Counted from the stretch's first letter, positions 21,549 through 33,131 are shown. The stretch: DNA of 64,000 nucleotides from Monocercomonoides exilis (GCA_001643675.2 LSRY02000019.1:434001-498000); one strand, 5' to 3'. The notes: generated from the letters alone by a model not told the origin. Numbers and translations are program-made.

Positions 21549-23999
21549 ATGGCAGCAAATGAATCATCGCCATTTTTTAATCTATCAACTTCTGAACGTG
21601 AAAAGGAAAGATTTCTAAAGCTGAATAAAGATGAAGAAGTTTCTTCATTAAGAAACTTAAAGAACAAAAGTTCAACAAAACTACGCCAAGGAAAACGAAA
21701 TACCTTTATTTTTAAGAAAAGAAGGGAAACAACCACAAAAGGCACCATGGAATTTACCGAAGCTGTTTGACATTCTTTTGCTGATTTAGTGAAATTCTTT
21801 TTTTTTTGAACAGGTTTCATTGCTTTCATCTTCCATCACTGGACTACAAACTCAAGACAATACCCAGCTCATCGCAATCCTGACAAATATTCGAAACGTT
21901 GTTTCAAATCGTTTGCTTTTTATGGTTGAATTATTTTGTGAAAAAGTTTTGAAAAAGAATTTGGAAATCAGCAAGATAAATTTGAACAATTTTTTTTGGG
22001 GTGCGGTATTGTTGATCAATTGCTAGGATTTTTGAAACGTACAGATTTACCAGACATTCAAGAACAATCCATATGGATCTTTTCTGTTGTAGGTTTATTA
22101 ATACTTTTTTTTTGACTCTCTAAATGCATTATAATTGTTTTTTTTCATAGGATATTCTTTTAAAACGCGATCTCTCGAACAGTGCTCTTATTATGGACTG
22201 TTTGAGCATGTACCTCTCCTTCTTCAATCACCTTCATCAAACATTAGAAGAACAGTATGAATCCAAAGAACTTCACAGATCATTCACTTTGATTTCTATT
22301 TCTTTTATCACTTAATCTTATAACATTGACTATATAAATTCACAAACTCGACATTTATGAAGGCAGCGTTAACTGTTGGAAATTTTGCATTTAGCAGTGA
22401 TTCAATACGTGATCAGTGCATAATGTGCGGAATCCTACCAATGCTCATATTTTTACTAACATCTCCAGCATCAACAACCGAAGAAGTTGCTGATGTCACA
22501 TATGCAGTTGGCATTTTGGGGAAATCGACATATCGCGTGGAAGCAGAAAAGTATTTTTCTTTAATGGAATCGAAGGATGATGCTGAATCAAGCAATAAAA
22601 TAGCACTTTCAGATGATGTAGAAATACCAACAGCTCAAAGTGATGGATCATCTATGTTGTTTTCAGGACCTTCAGGCAGTTCGATAAGCCAAGCAACTAC
22701 CGCAGCACCGTCTGGAATGTCTTATATTTCTTCTTCGTCATCTTCTTCCACCAGCTCTCCGATTGGGCAGCCTTCCATTTTTATTATTGCGGAGCAGCAG
22801 TTGCTGGCAGCTGTTCCCACGCTCTGTGCGTTATACCTGAGCGGAGATTCCGAAATTTCGAAAAATGCTTTTCATGCACTGGCTTATATTTCTGAAGACA
22901 ACAAGCGAGCTGTTGAGGCCATGCACTCAGCTGGCGTGTATGACAGGGTTTTAAGGATTGTTAGTACTTCTTCTCTGCTAACGTCTTCTGGTACAGAAGC
23001 TTCGCTTGCTTCAGGAATTCCTGCGTCTGAAGTCATGAGTTTTGTGGTTATCATTGCAAATTCCTCGTTGGCCAATACAAATGTCGCTCTTGATGTGTCC
23101 AATGGTGGAGGCTGCGCTTTTTTGATTTCTTGTCTATCAAACAGCGTCAATGAAATTAGATTGAAGGCTGCTTGGGCACTTGGAAACTTGGCTTCCGAAG
23201 GAAAAGATGTTGTATGCTCAAAAAAAGTTTCAAAAGCATTTTGATAGTTTCATTTTTCATTTTTATTCCTTTTGTCTAATTTTAATTTTAATTTAAAAAT
23301 TTATATGCGTGCATGCGTTTGTTTGTGTTTTAATAATATTTTTTATGTCAGTGCATGCGTCTTGTGAAAATGGAAGTTCTTCCTGTGGTGATGCGGCTGA
23401 TGCCACTCGGCCCTCCTCGCGTGAGCTACGAGATGGGGATTCTGCTGCAAAACATGTTTGGGCTGTCAGATGCGATTGTTGACGAGGCCATCATGGAGCG
23501 CATCCCGCTTGCCCTTGCCGCGCTCCTCGTCACCACCGACCCCAGCCTCCTTTCGCTAGTCCTGTCTCTCCTTGTTGTCACAGCCCGCCGCGCCGAGCTG
23601 CTGCGCCGCCGCGAGAAGCTGCAGTACCACCGCGAGAAAGAGGCCGCATCCCAAGCTGCACAGCCACCTGGCGCTGTTGTCTGCATCCGCCCGCCTTCCA
23701 ACGCCGTGGCTGACGATCTCGCCGAGGGCGATGCTGTCCCGCAGCTCCAGGCCATCGCCCAGTCGCCCAACGCAGAAAACAGAACAGCTGCCGAGTTCCT
23801 CCTTCTCCTTGTGGAGCGCGAGGAGAAGCGGGGCACAGGAGAGATGGACGAAGACACAGACTCCTCTCCCGAAGACACAGAGCAATACAATGACAATGAC
23901 AACGATATTGACAACGATGATGATGACGATGCTGATGCTGATGTTGATGATGGAGCCATTGCAAACAGCAACGAAAGCGGTGCCATGGACGTGGCATAG
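21549..23999 (+). CDS. KPNA-like: Importin alpha-like armadillo protein
   Basis: Six exons (21549-21764, 21814-21910, 21976-22092, 22151-22254, 22363-23211, 23352-23999) give 676 residues. A basic N-terminal segment (KNKSSTKLRQGKRNTFIFKK) looks like an importin-beta-binding domain. Armadillo repeats follow: QLIAILTNIRNVVSN, QEQSIWIFSVVG, SSNIRRTAALTVGNFAF, ISKNAFHALAYISEDNKRAV and EIRLKAAWALGNLASEGKD. It probably carries nuclear localisation signals from cytoplasm to nucleus with importin beta. Ser-rich insertions and an Asp-rich C-terminal tail (poly-D/N/E) make it longer than the usual 520-550 residues. The Trp/Asn ladder of canonical importin alpha is only partly kept (AAWALGN), so cargo binding may differ. 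Intron donors are GTTTGA, GTTTGC, GTTTAT, GTATGA and GTATGC. It converges with MED10, whose stop lies 309 bp downstream. Confidence 0.8.
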
Positions 24000-24307
24000 T
24001 GAATTGTGGGGTCTTTTCTTGTTTCAATCTTTCGATTTCGCTTTCCGTTTCCCTCTTCACTTCGCTTCACTTCTCTTCATTTCACTCATTTCGTTTCATT
24101 TCGATGAGCGTTTGTCGTCATCATCGTTTTTTTTCCTTTTTTCCTCAACGAAGAAGACACTTCAGCGAAGCACAGCAAACCCAACAGCTCATCCTGCTCC
24201 TTGTCAAAAACTCAAAAGTTAAAGCAACAGCCAAAACACTCCAACGCCCAAGAAACAGCGAATCCAAAACACCAGCAGCTGTTTCTGCTGTCTGTGCGCA
24301 TGCCCGA
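24000..24307. other. Convergent intergenic region importin alpha / MED10
   Basis: Pyrimidine-rich spacer between two convergent stop codons. It presumably holds both 3' UTRs; the plus-strand open frames crossing it are low-complexity and were not accepted. Confidence 0.4.
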
Positions 24308-24993
24308 TCATTCACAAGCTGCAGCCTCTGCCTGCGCCGGGATCTGCTCTTCAACCATTTTCGCTGCCTCGTCCTTCGTCAGCCCCGTCATCTTCGTCAT
24401 CTGGTTCTGCAGAATCTGGGGGAAAAAAAAAAACAGTTCCAAAACGGCGCAAAGCCAAATGCAAGCATGCACGGCCTGCTTTCCCAAAAGAAACTCAGCT
24501 CCACACCTCGACAGACGTCACTTTTGTGTTCATCTCAGCCACCTTGTTCAGCGTCTGGAACAGCAGCTCGTCCAAAAAGATGTCTGGGCTCTTCTGCTCG
24601 TCCAACTTCCTGCGCCACCGCACCAGCAATGTTCAGCCAGTCACAAAGATGAAGCCTCCTAAAGCCAAAAAAAAAAGAGAGAAAGCGCAAACTCCAGTGC
24701 TCCAGGCGGCACCGCCACGTCCCCAGCTCCCCGCTTTTCGTACACATCCGCCATTGCATTGAGCACTTTTTGGCTGAGATCCCCACACACCCCAGAGCAG
24801 AAGGGCGCAAGCAACATGAAGGCAAAACACTTTCAAAAAAGAAATAAGCCAAGTGGCCGGCACACATCTTTGCCCCCTGCACCTCTGGAGAGAACAACTG
24901 GTACTGCTCTGTCATCTGCAGCACCTCGATGAACGGGATGTACGCCCGCTCCAGCGCCTTCTCAATCAAATCCAGTTTCTCTTTCGCGGTCAT
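24308..24993 (-). CDS. MED10: Mediator complex subunit 10
   Basis: Four exons (24866-24993, 24693-24773, 24507-24609, 24308-24415) encode 139 residues, close to the usual 135 or so. The spliced protein has the MED10/Nut2 layout: an N-terminal helix (LDLIEKALERAYIPFIEVLQ), then GAKIQKVLNAMADVYEKR, then the conserved turn VAVPPGALEKLDEQKSPDIF followed by LDELLFQTLNKVAEMNTKV. Human MED10 has VPLEVFEYIDQGRNPQLYT at the same place. It belongs to the middle module of Mediator, which links activators to RNA polymerase II. Introns are 92, 83 and 91 bp with donors GTGTGC, GTTTGC and GTGTGG. The start is the ATG before TAKEKLD; an upstream in-frame extension is a poly-F run from the A-rich flank and was rejected. 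Confidence 0.82.
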
Positions 24994-25099
24994 TTTTGTG
25001 GGTGCCTTTTGATCATTTTTCGATTCCACAAGATTATTGCAATGCAACATGCGATTGGCAAATATTTTAAATATCTGTGATGATTTTTGGTGTTTGGCT

Positions 25100-25165
25100 G
25101 TTTCTTCATTTTCCGAAAAAAAGAAAAAGAAAAAAAGAAAAAAAGAAAAAAAGAAAAAAAGAATA
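25100..25165. repeat. A-rich microsatellite (GAAAAAAA)n
   Basis: Repeated GAAAAAAA units in the 5' flank shared by MED10 and the GTPase gene. It may be part of a nucleosome-depleted promoter, but that is not shown. Confidence 0.6.
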
Positions 25166-25342
25166 AATCTTAAAAACACGAAGTTATTTTGTGAAGTAGA
25201 AAATGTATAAATAATATCTTATGGAGATTATTGTATTTAAAAGAATAAAAGAAAATCATCACAAATCAAGACGCCATAACAATTTTTTTTGTGTGTGTGA
25301 AAAGTGAAGAAGAAAGATTGAGTTTTCGAGAGCAGTGCGGAG

Positions 25343-26145
25343 ATGATGTCAACTGAGCCTGTTTCATTAAAAGTCCTTGCGCTTGGAGAATTAGGAGTTG
25401 GGAAAACGTCATTGTTCAAGCAATTTCTTTATAGAATATTTGATAAATACCCCTTGGTGAGTCGTCCTGATTCAGTGATTGAAGTTTGCTTCATTTGTTT
25501 GGAATTTGCTTCAAATACATAGAATGAACGGTTTTTTCATTCATCAATTTGTGGAAAATTTGACTGATGCTTGCAATGTGCAGAAATATGTTGTTGACGG
25601 CAGGGAGGTGACCCTAGAGTTCTATGACACATGTTTGCGCTTTCTTTCAGCACCATTTCAAGGCAGATGATTGACTCTAATTTTCAAAATATCTGTGAAA
25701 ATGTTTTGTTTTGAAATCTGCAGTTAAAATCGAACGATTTGGATCTCTTCAAAAATATTTATACAGGAAGGTGGATGTGTGCATCCTTGTTTACGACGTG
25801 ACTGCACCAGAATCGTTTGACAAGCTAGAATATTGGAGAGGCGAATTTCTGCGCTTGAGTGATCCACAAGTCCCGAAGCATTTTCCATTTTTTGTTATCG
25901 GGAACAAGATTGACCTCGAAGAATCGAGAGCTGTGTCTGCAAGGAAAGCCGAGGAGTGGTGCGAATCAAAGGGAAGCACGATGCATTTCGAAATTTCTGC
26001 GAAAGACAACGTAATTGTCAAACAAGTATTTCTTGATATTATTCGAACGGTTTTGAATCGAAAAGCCATTGAAGAGGATGACAGCCAACAAATCGTGGAA
26101 GTTCAAGCGGATGTCAAACCCAACAGAACTATGTGCTGGAGTTGA
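25343..26145 (+). CDS. Atypical Rab/Ras-like small GTPase
   Basis: Three exons (25343-25483, 25584-25632, 25724-26145) give 203 residues, normal for the family. Conserved parts are the P-loop GELGVGKTS, the ILVYDV strand, NKID in VIGNKIDLE (base recognition) and EISAK. Two switch elements are altered. Where Ras has P-T-I-E the protein has DSVIE, so the Mg-coordinating Thr appears to be lost. Where Ras/Rab have DTAGQERF it reads DTFKIERFGSL at the same spacing, so the Gly and the catalytic Gln are gone. The second change spans intron 2; I tested other acceptors in that intron and they bring stops. The C-terminus is TMCWS, with a Cys at -3 that does not match standard prenyl motifs. It likely binds GTP but hydrolyses slowly or not at all. 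Subfamily is not assigned. Confidence 0.82.
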
Positions 26146-26589
26146 AGCTTATCGTTCGTGTTTCTCTGCAGCAAAAAATTTGCTTTCACACAATCCAATT
26201 TTGCATCTTTTAAACCCTCAATCTTCTGTTCTTGTTTCTATTTTCGAGCGTTTTTTTTCCTTCTGTTTTGTGTGTTTTATTTTTATTTTTTGATGATATT
26301 TTATTTAATTTGTGTTCTGTTCTTTTTTTATTTTTTATGTTAAGTTGATGTTTTTGAACAAAAGAGAGAACAAAGCTAAAAACTGGTTATTCAGTTATGC
26401 AACAATTGTGCAAATTAATGTCAGTAAATATAGAACTTTAATCTTGTCAAACTCTAATTTTCTTATTGTTTTGTTCCAAAGAAAAATGAGAGATAGATGC
26501 TGTTTTGCACAATAAAAAGAATTATAAAAAAATAAAACAATTGTTTGAAATATTATTGATTTCTTTGCAGTCATTTAATTTTTGCTCAT
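26146..26589. other. 3' flank of the GTPase gene
   Basis: T-rich then A-rich spacer holding the presumed 3' UTR. No further gene was recognised. Confidence 0.4.
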
Positions 26590-29500
26590 TCACCAAAAAT
26601 TTTTCAAAGTCGAAAAACTCACAATCGAAGTCGATAATGATTTTTCAAAGTCGAAAAAGTTTCATATGAAATCGAAAAACTTTCAAGATAAGTCGAAAGT
26701 TTGATAAAAAAATAAACGTTTAATAAACAGTATTCAATTGAAGAAGAATATTATTTTTTTGCTTTAGTGAATATTATCAGCAATCTTAGTGTTGTTTTTT
26801 GCAAAATTTGCAGATTTTGAACAAAAACAAACTCAAAAAAAACTCAAAACAAAACTTAAAACATTTTTTTCCTTCAACAAGAAAGGAGTATTTTGTAATA
26901 AAAACACGAAATAAGAAAGACAATGGATGAAATGCGAATAAACAATTTTTATTCGAATGATCTGACTTTATTCGAATAAACCCCCTTTTAACTGAATGAG
27001 AGGCAGTTTATTCAAATAAACGTCTGCTTTCTCGAATCAACCATGAAAGATTCGAATAAAAAGTTAATTGATATTGTTATGGAAAATTTGTTCATGTTTT
27101 CGATGTTTTTAATGCGTTATTCACAATTAATAAAAAATTTAAAACAAGTGATCAAACATTTTTTTCGTGAAAATCAAAGAAAAACTTTTTTATGATGATA
27201 TTTAATGTAAATTTTCATAATTCACAAATTTATTTTCATAACTTCCTACATATTTTAAAGGTTTTTTGTGTAATTATCATTTTTGACAACTTTGATCATT
27301 ACATAAATTGGAAATATTTCATGAAAATAAAGATTTCTTCTTCTTTTCACATTGGAATGATTATTTCATGTTGAAAAGGTTATTCGCCAAACTGATTGAT
27401 AATGTATATTAATACGTCCTTCTTTATTTTGCACTCATCTTGTTTCACAATCTCTATTTTTTGATTATGATTTTTTGAAATTATTATCCACAATTTTTCG
27501 ATTAGGACAGTTATTTAACAAAAAAGCCGTTAACATTAAAGCATGCTCATCCAACTGCTGTTGAGCGAGCAATATTATTTATTCCTTATTTGAACGTTAG
27601 CACGAAAATAAAAATCCAAAAGAATATGCAAAAATTACGCATTCCTTAAACATCATTTGCGATTCAACGTAAAGAATAGTTTGAAAACTTCTTTTTATGA
27701 AAATATGGACATGTTTATTGTTTATTTGCTTTGATTCATTTTTTTCACATTACGAAAATATCCTTCATATTCTTTCAACATTGCTTTTGTTATTTATCCA
27801 CTCACAATCATATGTTATTTTTTTGTCGACTTCATATTCTGACACGTCCAGTTACTCATACATGTTTCTGTGAAGCTCACCACCGGGTCAGTACAGAGAT
27901 GTAATATTTGACCTATTATTTGCTGCTCAAATTATTTAACCTAATAACTTCCTTTTATTTGATGCTTCTTCTCATCCAAAAATTATTTCATTCACAACAA
28001 TTTCAACCGCACTCTCTTGCTTGCTCCCAACAATCTCCAACTTCTTCACTGCTTGCACACATTTATAAGAGTTTATCCAAAGACGGAAATTGAGAAATGG
28101 GAATTGGGAGAGCTGTTGGTGCTGCTTGAGGCTTCTTCAATGGAGTAGTTGGATTGTCTGCACGAATAAATGTGAATGGCATGGAATGCACTTGCAGATG
28201 CTGGATGCAACAGAAACATCGAACACATGAAATCGGTGTTTGTCAACTCAAATTGCGTTTAAATAAGATTTTCAACTTCCACAACAGAAAAGGTATTTGC
28301 ACCAAGCTCAGCGACACTTGCATGTGAGTCGAAAGCACTCTAGTCCAGAGCCAATGAACCCTGCTTGCTGAGGATGATCGCGCTGACTTCGTTGCTGAAC
28401 CCATCAGAATCTTGGAGGGAGATCGCTGAAAGGGAGAGACTCCAACTGTTCAGGAGGAATGAATTGGATCCCTGACTGTCTTTCTGGAACAGCAGCACTG
28501 ATTACGTTGCTTCGTAGTGGGTATTAACTGGAATATGAAATTCGGCAAGTCTTCTGGACAAGTGAAGTATGTTGGGCAGCTGAGACTGATAGTTTTGTGT
28601 GCATCCGAGTAATCGATATGCTCGAAGCCAGTTACAAAGGATCGACAGGGATCGATCGGTGATCCGCACCTTGCAATTTCAAATCCAGCATCAGTCAGGT
28701 GGATTTAGCTGGATGTGGATGGAATAAGGAAGAGGAACAGGTCAGCATCTCCAAATGTTTGGTCGCTCCCCACAAACTCATGCGGATCATTGAAAAACAG
28801 TTCGTATGTGAAGTTGAAGATGGCTGGGGTGACATTCGCACTGATATTGAAGCAGTCCACATAAATATTTCTGTCTTTGGCTGAATCGTTGCAAACAAAA
28901 GTGACAGCCTCTAAAAGGGTTGTTGCTTTGCTGCATCTGTGTCTGCACTTTTCACATAATGCGCATTTCTTTTGCCTGTTTTCTTGCTGCACTATCCGCT
29001 GTTGAACTCGCGCCTAGCAGCATTCAGATGGAGGTTACTCAAAAGAATCACTTCTATCAGCCCACTTTCATCGCATTGCAAGGCATGGCTCTCTTGAATT
29101 GCAGTTGTGTTCATCGCCACAGATCTGCTGATGCGCAGGAGAGATTAAGAGTGAGTAATAGCATAGACACGCACTCTTCCAACTGTATGCTGCATCCTTC
29201 AGCACAAACAAGTGCGCCTTCAATCTGAGGAGTGCCAGCTGGAGCAAACGAGCTGTTACCGAAGAGTAGATGGCCTTGAGGCGTGGAGGAGGAGATTAGC
29301 TCGGAGTGGCGAAGAAAGTCTCCTCCAGCAACAGAAAAATCGAGGCGGTTGAAGCTCAGCCTGCCCGTGCTCAGAACAACACAACTGCGGGTACTGTCCA
29401 GAATGGCTGATGCAAATGTGATTGTTGCCTTCTCAGTGCTGCTGCTGGAAGCGACTGTGCAGGATGTCAGGTCAAACTCGTTTTGAGTGAGTTCAGACGC

Positions 29501-30590
29501 CTTGATGAACAGCGCCTTGCCTGCTGAACCTGAATTAATGTTCAGCATGCATCACCAGAACGATGTACACAGATATATGTCTGAACCGCACCCCAGGATA
29601 TCGAAGCCGTTGGGAGGAATACAGGAGCTGGAGAACACGTCATTTCACATTCCATTTGCAGCTGAATAGCATAAAAAAAATGAGAAAAAACTCATTTGGT
29701 TGCATTTATCAGAGTTTTCCCAGCTACTCTTCAGAATTTTACACCTCCGTTTTAATGACACTTATCGAATTTTCATTTTTCATTAAAGAATTATTTCTTT
29801 TCTCGATAAGTTCATTTGAACTTATGTTCACAAACGTGCTTTTGAGCACATATTAAAGTCAGTTGTTCGTCGTATGTTTCGTTTTAATAATAGGAAATAT
29901 TTCTTTCAGGAAAACTGTTCTTAAATATTTCAGCAATTTAAAAAAGGAGCTAACATATTTTTATTATCCGATTTTTCTAATTTTTAAAGTGAATTCGCAA
30001 AATGAAACGTGAAATGAATGAAAATTGTTATTTAAATATTCAATTCACATTTTAAAACATCTTTGAAACATCAAAATGTTTAGTATTATTTAGCTTTTTG
30101 ATCGAAAAATCCCATAATAAAAAATAACTCAAATAAAGCGCTCAGTTCTCAAATAAACATGGTTTATTCGAATAAACTGCCTGTATTTGAAATAAAGGCT
30201 ATTTATTCGAATAAGCTATCTTTATTCAAATTAAAATGTCTTATTCGAATTTCATCCAATACTATTATCATCATTCTTCAATAAGTTAATTTTTGAAAAA
30301 CAAAAATTAACTTTGGAAAATTTTCGGTGAAGAAGTGTGCTTTCAATTGAAATGAGATTAAAAATATGTAAAAATTCCTCTCATGTTTTTCAAATTAGCA
30401 TTTGTTAAAAAGGAAGCACAAAAGCATATTGGAAAAGAAATGAAAAATCATGAAAATATCAAATATCTTTGATATTTCAACAACAAAAATGTTTTTTGAT
30501 TTTTATTGTTTTTAGTCAGCTTTTTGAATATATGAAGTTATTTAATTTTTCTATTTAACTTGAAAGTTTTTCGACTTAGAATAAATTTTG
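26590..30590. repeat. Diverged inverted arms enclosing a dead gene
   Basis: The left arm, about 26590-27060, and the right arm, about 30130-30590, share blocks in inverted orientation and the same order: GTCGAAAAACTTTCAAG (26669-26688 against 30560-30580) and GGATGAAAT[G/T]CGAATAA followed by TTATTCGAATAAA repeats (26929-27060 against 30130-30262). The arms are only partly similar. Between them lie AT-rich DNA and a broken beta-helix gene. This may be an old composite or terminal-inverted-repeat element. I could not find clean ends or a target duplication. Confidence 0.45.
28130..29560 (-). pseudogene. Dead beta-helix surface protein gene
   Basis: The minus strand carries family hallmarks in broken frames. 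FEIARCGSPIDPCRSFVTGF matches the module-opening CG..xPC motif seen four times in the 2693-residue receptor, and KDRNIYVDCFNISANV resembles its GRDVFVKC module end. Other blocks are SFLLNSWSLSLSAISLQDSD, SVAELGANTFSVVEVENLI then a stop, and about 145 open codons at 29111-29548 with SCTVASSSSTEKATITFAS and EGCSIQLEECVSM. Frameshifts and stops separate the blocks, so it cannot make the full protein. Its base composition is richer in G+C than the flanks, as in live genes here. Confidence 0.6.
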
Positions 30591-30692
30591 GTGCATGTGA
30601 AGAATATTTAAAAAAATGTTTTCATTTTCAATTGTTTCATTTTTATCAAGTGGAAAACAATTATTTGCAGCCCTGGAAAATACACCATTTTT

Positions 30693-31436
30693 TATTCAAA
30701 ATTGTTAAACTTTTTATTCGAAATTGGTAAACTTCTTTTTCAAATTTAATAAAAATGAGTATTTAAAAAAAATTATTTTTGTGAAAAAATGGTTTTTGAC
30801 TGAGTATCGGAAAGTGATAAAAATATAAAATTTTTTCATTATCAATAAAAAGGATGAAAATTTGAACCTCTTAAATTATTATTTGTGAATAAACATGAAT
30901 ATTTCTGATTTTTCAGAAAAAAATCATCATCCATGAAATCGGATAATTTTCAAATGAATAAACCTCACACAGTTTATACATGCGTTTTTCAATAAAGAAA
31001 AGTTATTTGCATCAATTTTGCAAACTGGAAACTCGAATTTTTTATAGTGCATAAATCCATTAATGATCTTTCAGGATTCTTCATTTGTTTTTGTTGATCT
31101 TTTGTATATATTTAAACATAAATAATATATTTTGATTTTATGATGAGTTATCAAATAATGTGAGATTTATTCATTTGAAAATTATCCGATTTCATGGATG
31201 ATGATTTTTTTCTGAAAAATCAGAAATATTCATGTTTATTCACAAATAATAATTTAAGAGGTTCAAATTTTCATCCTTTTTATTGATAATGAAAAAATTT
31301 TATATTTTTATCACTTTCCGATACTCAGTCAAAAACCATTTTTTCACAAAAATAATTTTTTTTAAATACTCATTTTTATTAAATTTGAAAAAGAAGTTTA
31401 CCAATTTCGAATAAAAAGTTTAACAATTTTGAATAA
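30693..31436. mobile_element. Near-perfect foldback, family B
   Basis: Arms of about 270 bp, near 30693-30961 and 31168-31436, are almost exact inverted copies with a spacer of about 205 bp. Identity this high in AT-rich junk DNA means a recent inverted duplication, gene conversion between arms, or a young foldback/MITE. The arm region TCGGATAATTTTCAAATGAA faces the spacer. No protein is encoded. Confidence 0.85.
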
Positions 31437-31492
31437 TAAATTCACCAATTTCGAATAATAAGTTTACCAAATTTGAATAATAAATGGTATAC
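31391..31492. repeat. Tandem 23-24 bp repeat at the foldback end
   Basis: About four units of the type AAGTTTACCAATTTCGAATAA, alternating small variants. The first two units belong to the right foldback arm and the last two lie outside it; the left arm ends after about two units. Confidence 0.65.
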
Positions 31493-31660
31493 TTATCTTT
31501 TTTTTTATAAATAAATCGAATGAGTTTAATGAAGATTTATTTGTTGACAAGTTATTGTCTTTTCATTTATAAAATACAAATTCTTTCCGAAGCAGCGTTA
31601 GTCTTTGTGCAATAAAATGTGACAAATAATAAATTGAAACTAAGTTTTTCAAAAAAGAAA

Positions 31661-32866
31661 ATTACTGGTTTGTTTTATTATTTTTGTTTGTTTCTCACTG
31701 AGTACAGTCAAAACCGGATATAACCACATTGGTTTTTGCACAACTTTTTGTGACTATATCTGATTGTGACTATAAGCGATGCAACTTTTCACAGAAAATA
31801 TTTAAATTAATTTTTGAAATAATTAATTTTGGGTCAAATTTTTTGTTTTTGAAAATTCTACATAAAAACGTATTTTTTAATAGAAAATATAATTTTTTGG
31901 ATTTTATTATGTTATTTAGACTTATATAAACATAATTTTGAAAAACCAAAAAATTGAAAATTTTGATCAAAAAATCGATTTTTCATTGAAAAAATCACCC
32001 ATTATAATAAAAAATGTGATTATATATTTTCATTCCTGTGATTATATGCGATTGAAAATGAATGAAAAGCAAGCAAAAAATGTCGGTGCATCGAAAAATG
32101 TGACATAATACGAATGTGATTATATTCGACGTGATTATATCAGGTTTAGACTGTAATAGCGTTTTTTTATATTTTTAAAAGTCACTTTTCACAATGAACC
32201 AAGCTTTACAAAAAAATGTGAAATACAGTTTCATAAACTGTAAACATTTATCTATTTGTATTTTAAATTTCAATTTCCACATTTATGTATTTTGACACTT
32301 TTTTCTCATTTCATTTTTTCACGAACATGCAAGTATTTATATGAAATTTTCTTTGCTTTTAAAAATGAAGTGCTTAAATAAAAATATGCCACATAAAATA
32401 AACACTTTATTAATCGTTCCAACAAAAATTGGAACTTTATTATTCTCTTGTTGTATAATACTTGTTTCCTTCACAAAAATTTGATCGAAGACAATTCAGT
32501 TTTGGAAACATTTGCTTATTCAAGACAAAAAGAGAATTATTATGTTCCAATTTTTGTTGGAACGATTAATAAAGTGTTTATTTTATGTGGCATATTTTTA
32601 TTTAAGCACTTCATTTTTAAAAGCAAAGAAAATTTCATATAAATACTTGCATGTTGTTAAAAGAATGAAATGTGAAAAAATCAAGAAAAAAGTGTTTGTG
32701 AAAAAAAAGGATTTAAAAATAGTTAGATTATAGTTTATGCTATTCAAAACAACTCATCAATTTCTTGTGAGTTGCATGGTTCGCTGAGAAAAGTGACTTT
32801 TAAAAATACAAAAAAACGCGATAACTCAGTGAGAAACAAACTAAAATAATAAAACTAACTAGTAAT
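31661..32866. mobile_element. Foldback, family C, interrupted by a MITE
   Basis: Arms run from 31661-31704 plus 32156-32450 on the left and 32527-32866 on the right, with a loop of about 75 bp. Matching blocks include TTTGTTTCTCACTGAG, GCGTTTTTTTATATTTTTAA (against TTAAAAATACAAAAAAACGC), ATGCCACATAAAATAAACAC and CGTTCCAACAAAAATTGGAA. The left arm is split by the MITE at 31705-32153; the right arm is not. Confidence 0.8.
31705..32153. mobile_element. Tc1/mariner-like MITE, 449 bp
   Basis: The ends are inverted repeats of about 23 bp starting CAGTC (31705-31727, and inverted at 32131-32153) with about three to four mismatches. TA dinucleotides flank both ends (31703-31704 and 32154-32155). Both features are typical of Tc1/mariner. 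No transposase is present. The uninterrupted right arm of the surrounding foldback gives the empty-site sequence, which supports the TA duplication. Confidence 0.78.
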
Positions 32867-32878
32867 GAATTGTTTAAA

Positions 32879-33131
32879 ATTTGTCTAAATTTTTTTGAGA
32901 AGTTCCTTTTGTTTAATTTTCTTATAAAATGAAAATTTCATATTTCGATCAAATTTCCGTTCCCAATCATGAAAATTCACAAAAAATGAAATAATATCAT
33001 TGTCAAGATTTTGTTTTCATAACAGCAAAATTTGGTGAGTGGAAATAGAAATTTGATCGAAATAGGAAATTTTAATTTTATTAGAAAATTAAACAAATGG
33101 AACTTTTCAAAAAAATTTAGACATATGTTAA
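32879..33131. repeat. Inverted repeat, arms of about 85-90 bp
   Basis: Arms near 32879-32970 and 33048-33131 pair with few mismatches (for example GTCTAAATTTTTTTGA and TTTCGATCAAATTTC), around a spacer of about 75 bp. It is another foldback directly next to the family C copy. Confidence 0.72.

Noticed and set aside
24535-25179. One 214-codon minus-strand ORF over MED10
   Set aside because: It reads through two introns and begins with a poly-Phe run from the A-rich flank; only the spliced model gives MED10 similarity and the expected length.
25456-25583. Earlier donor GTGAGT at 25457 for GTPase intron 1
   Set aside because: It looks canonical, but using the GTTTGC donor at 25484 adds VSRPDSVIE, which restores the switch I region and fits this genome's donor bias.
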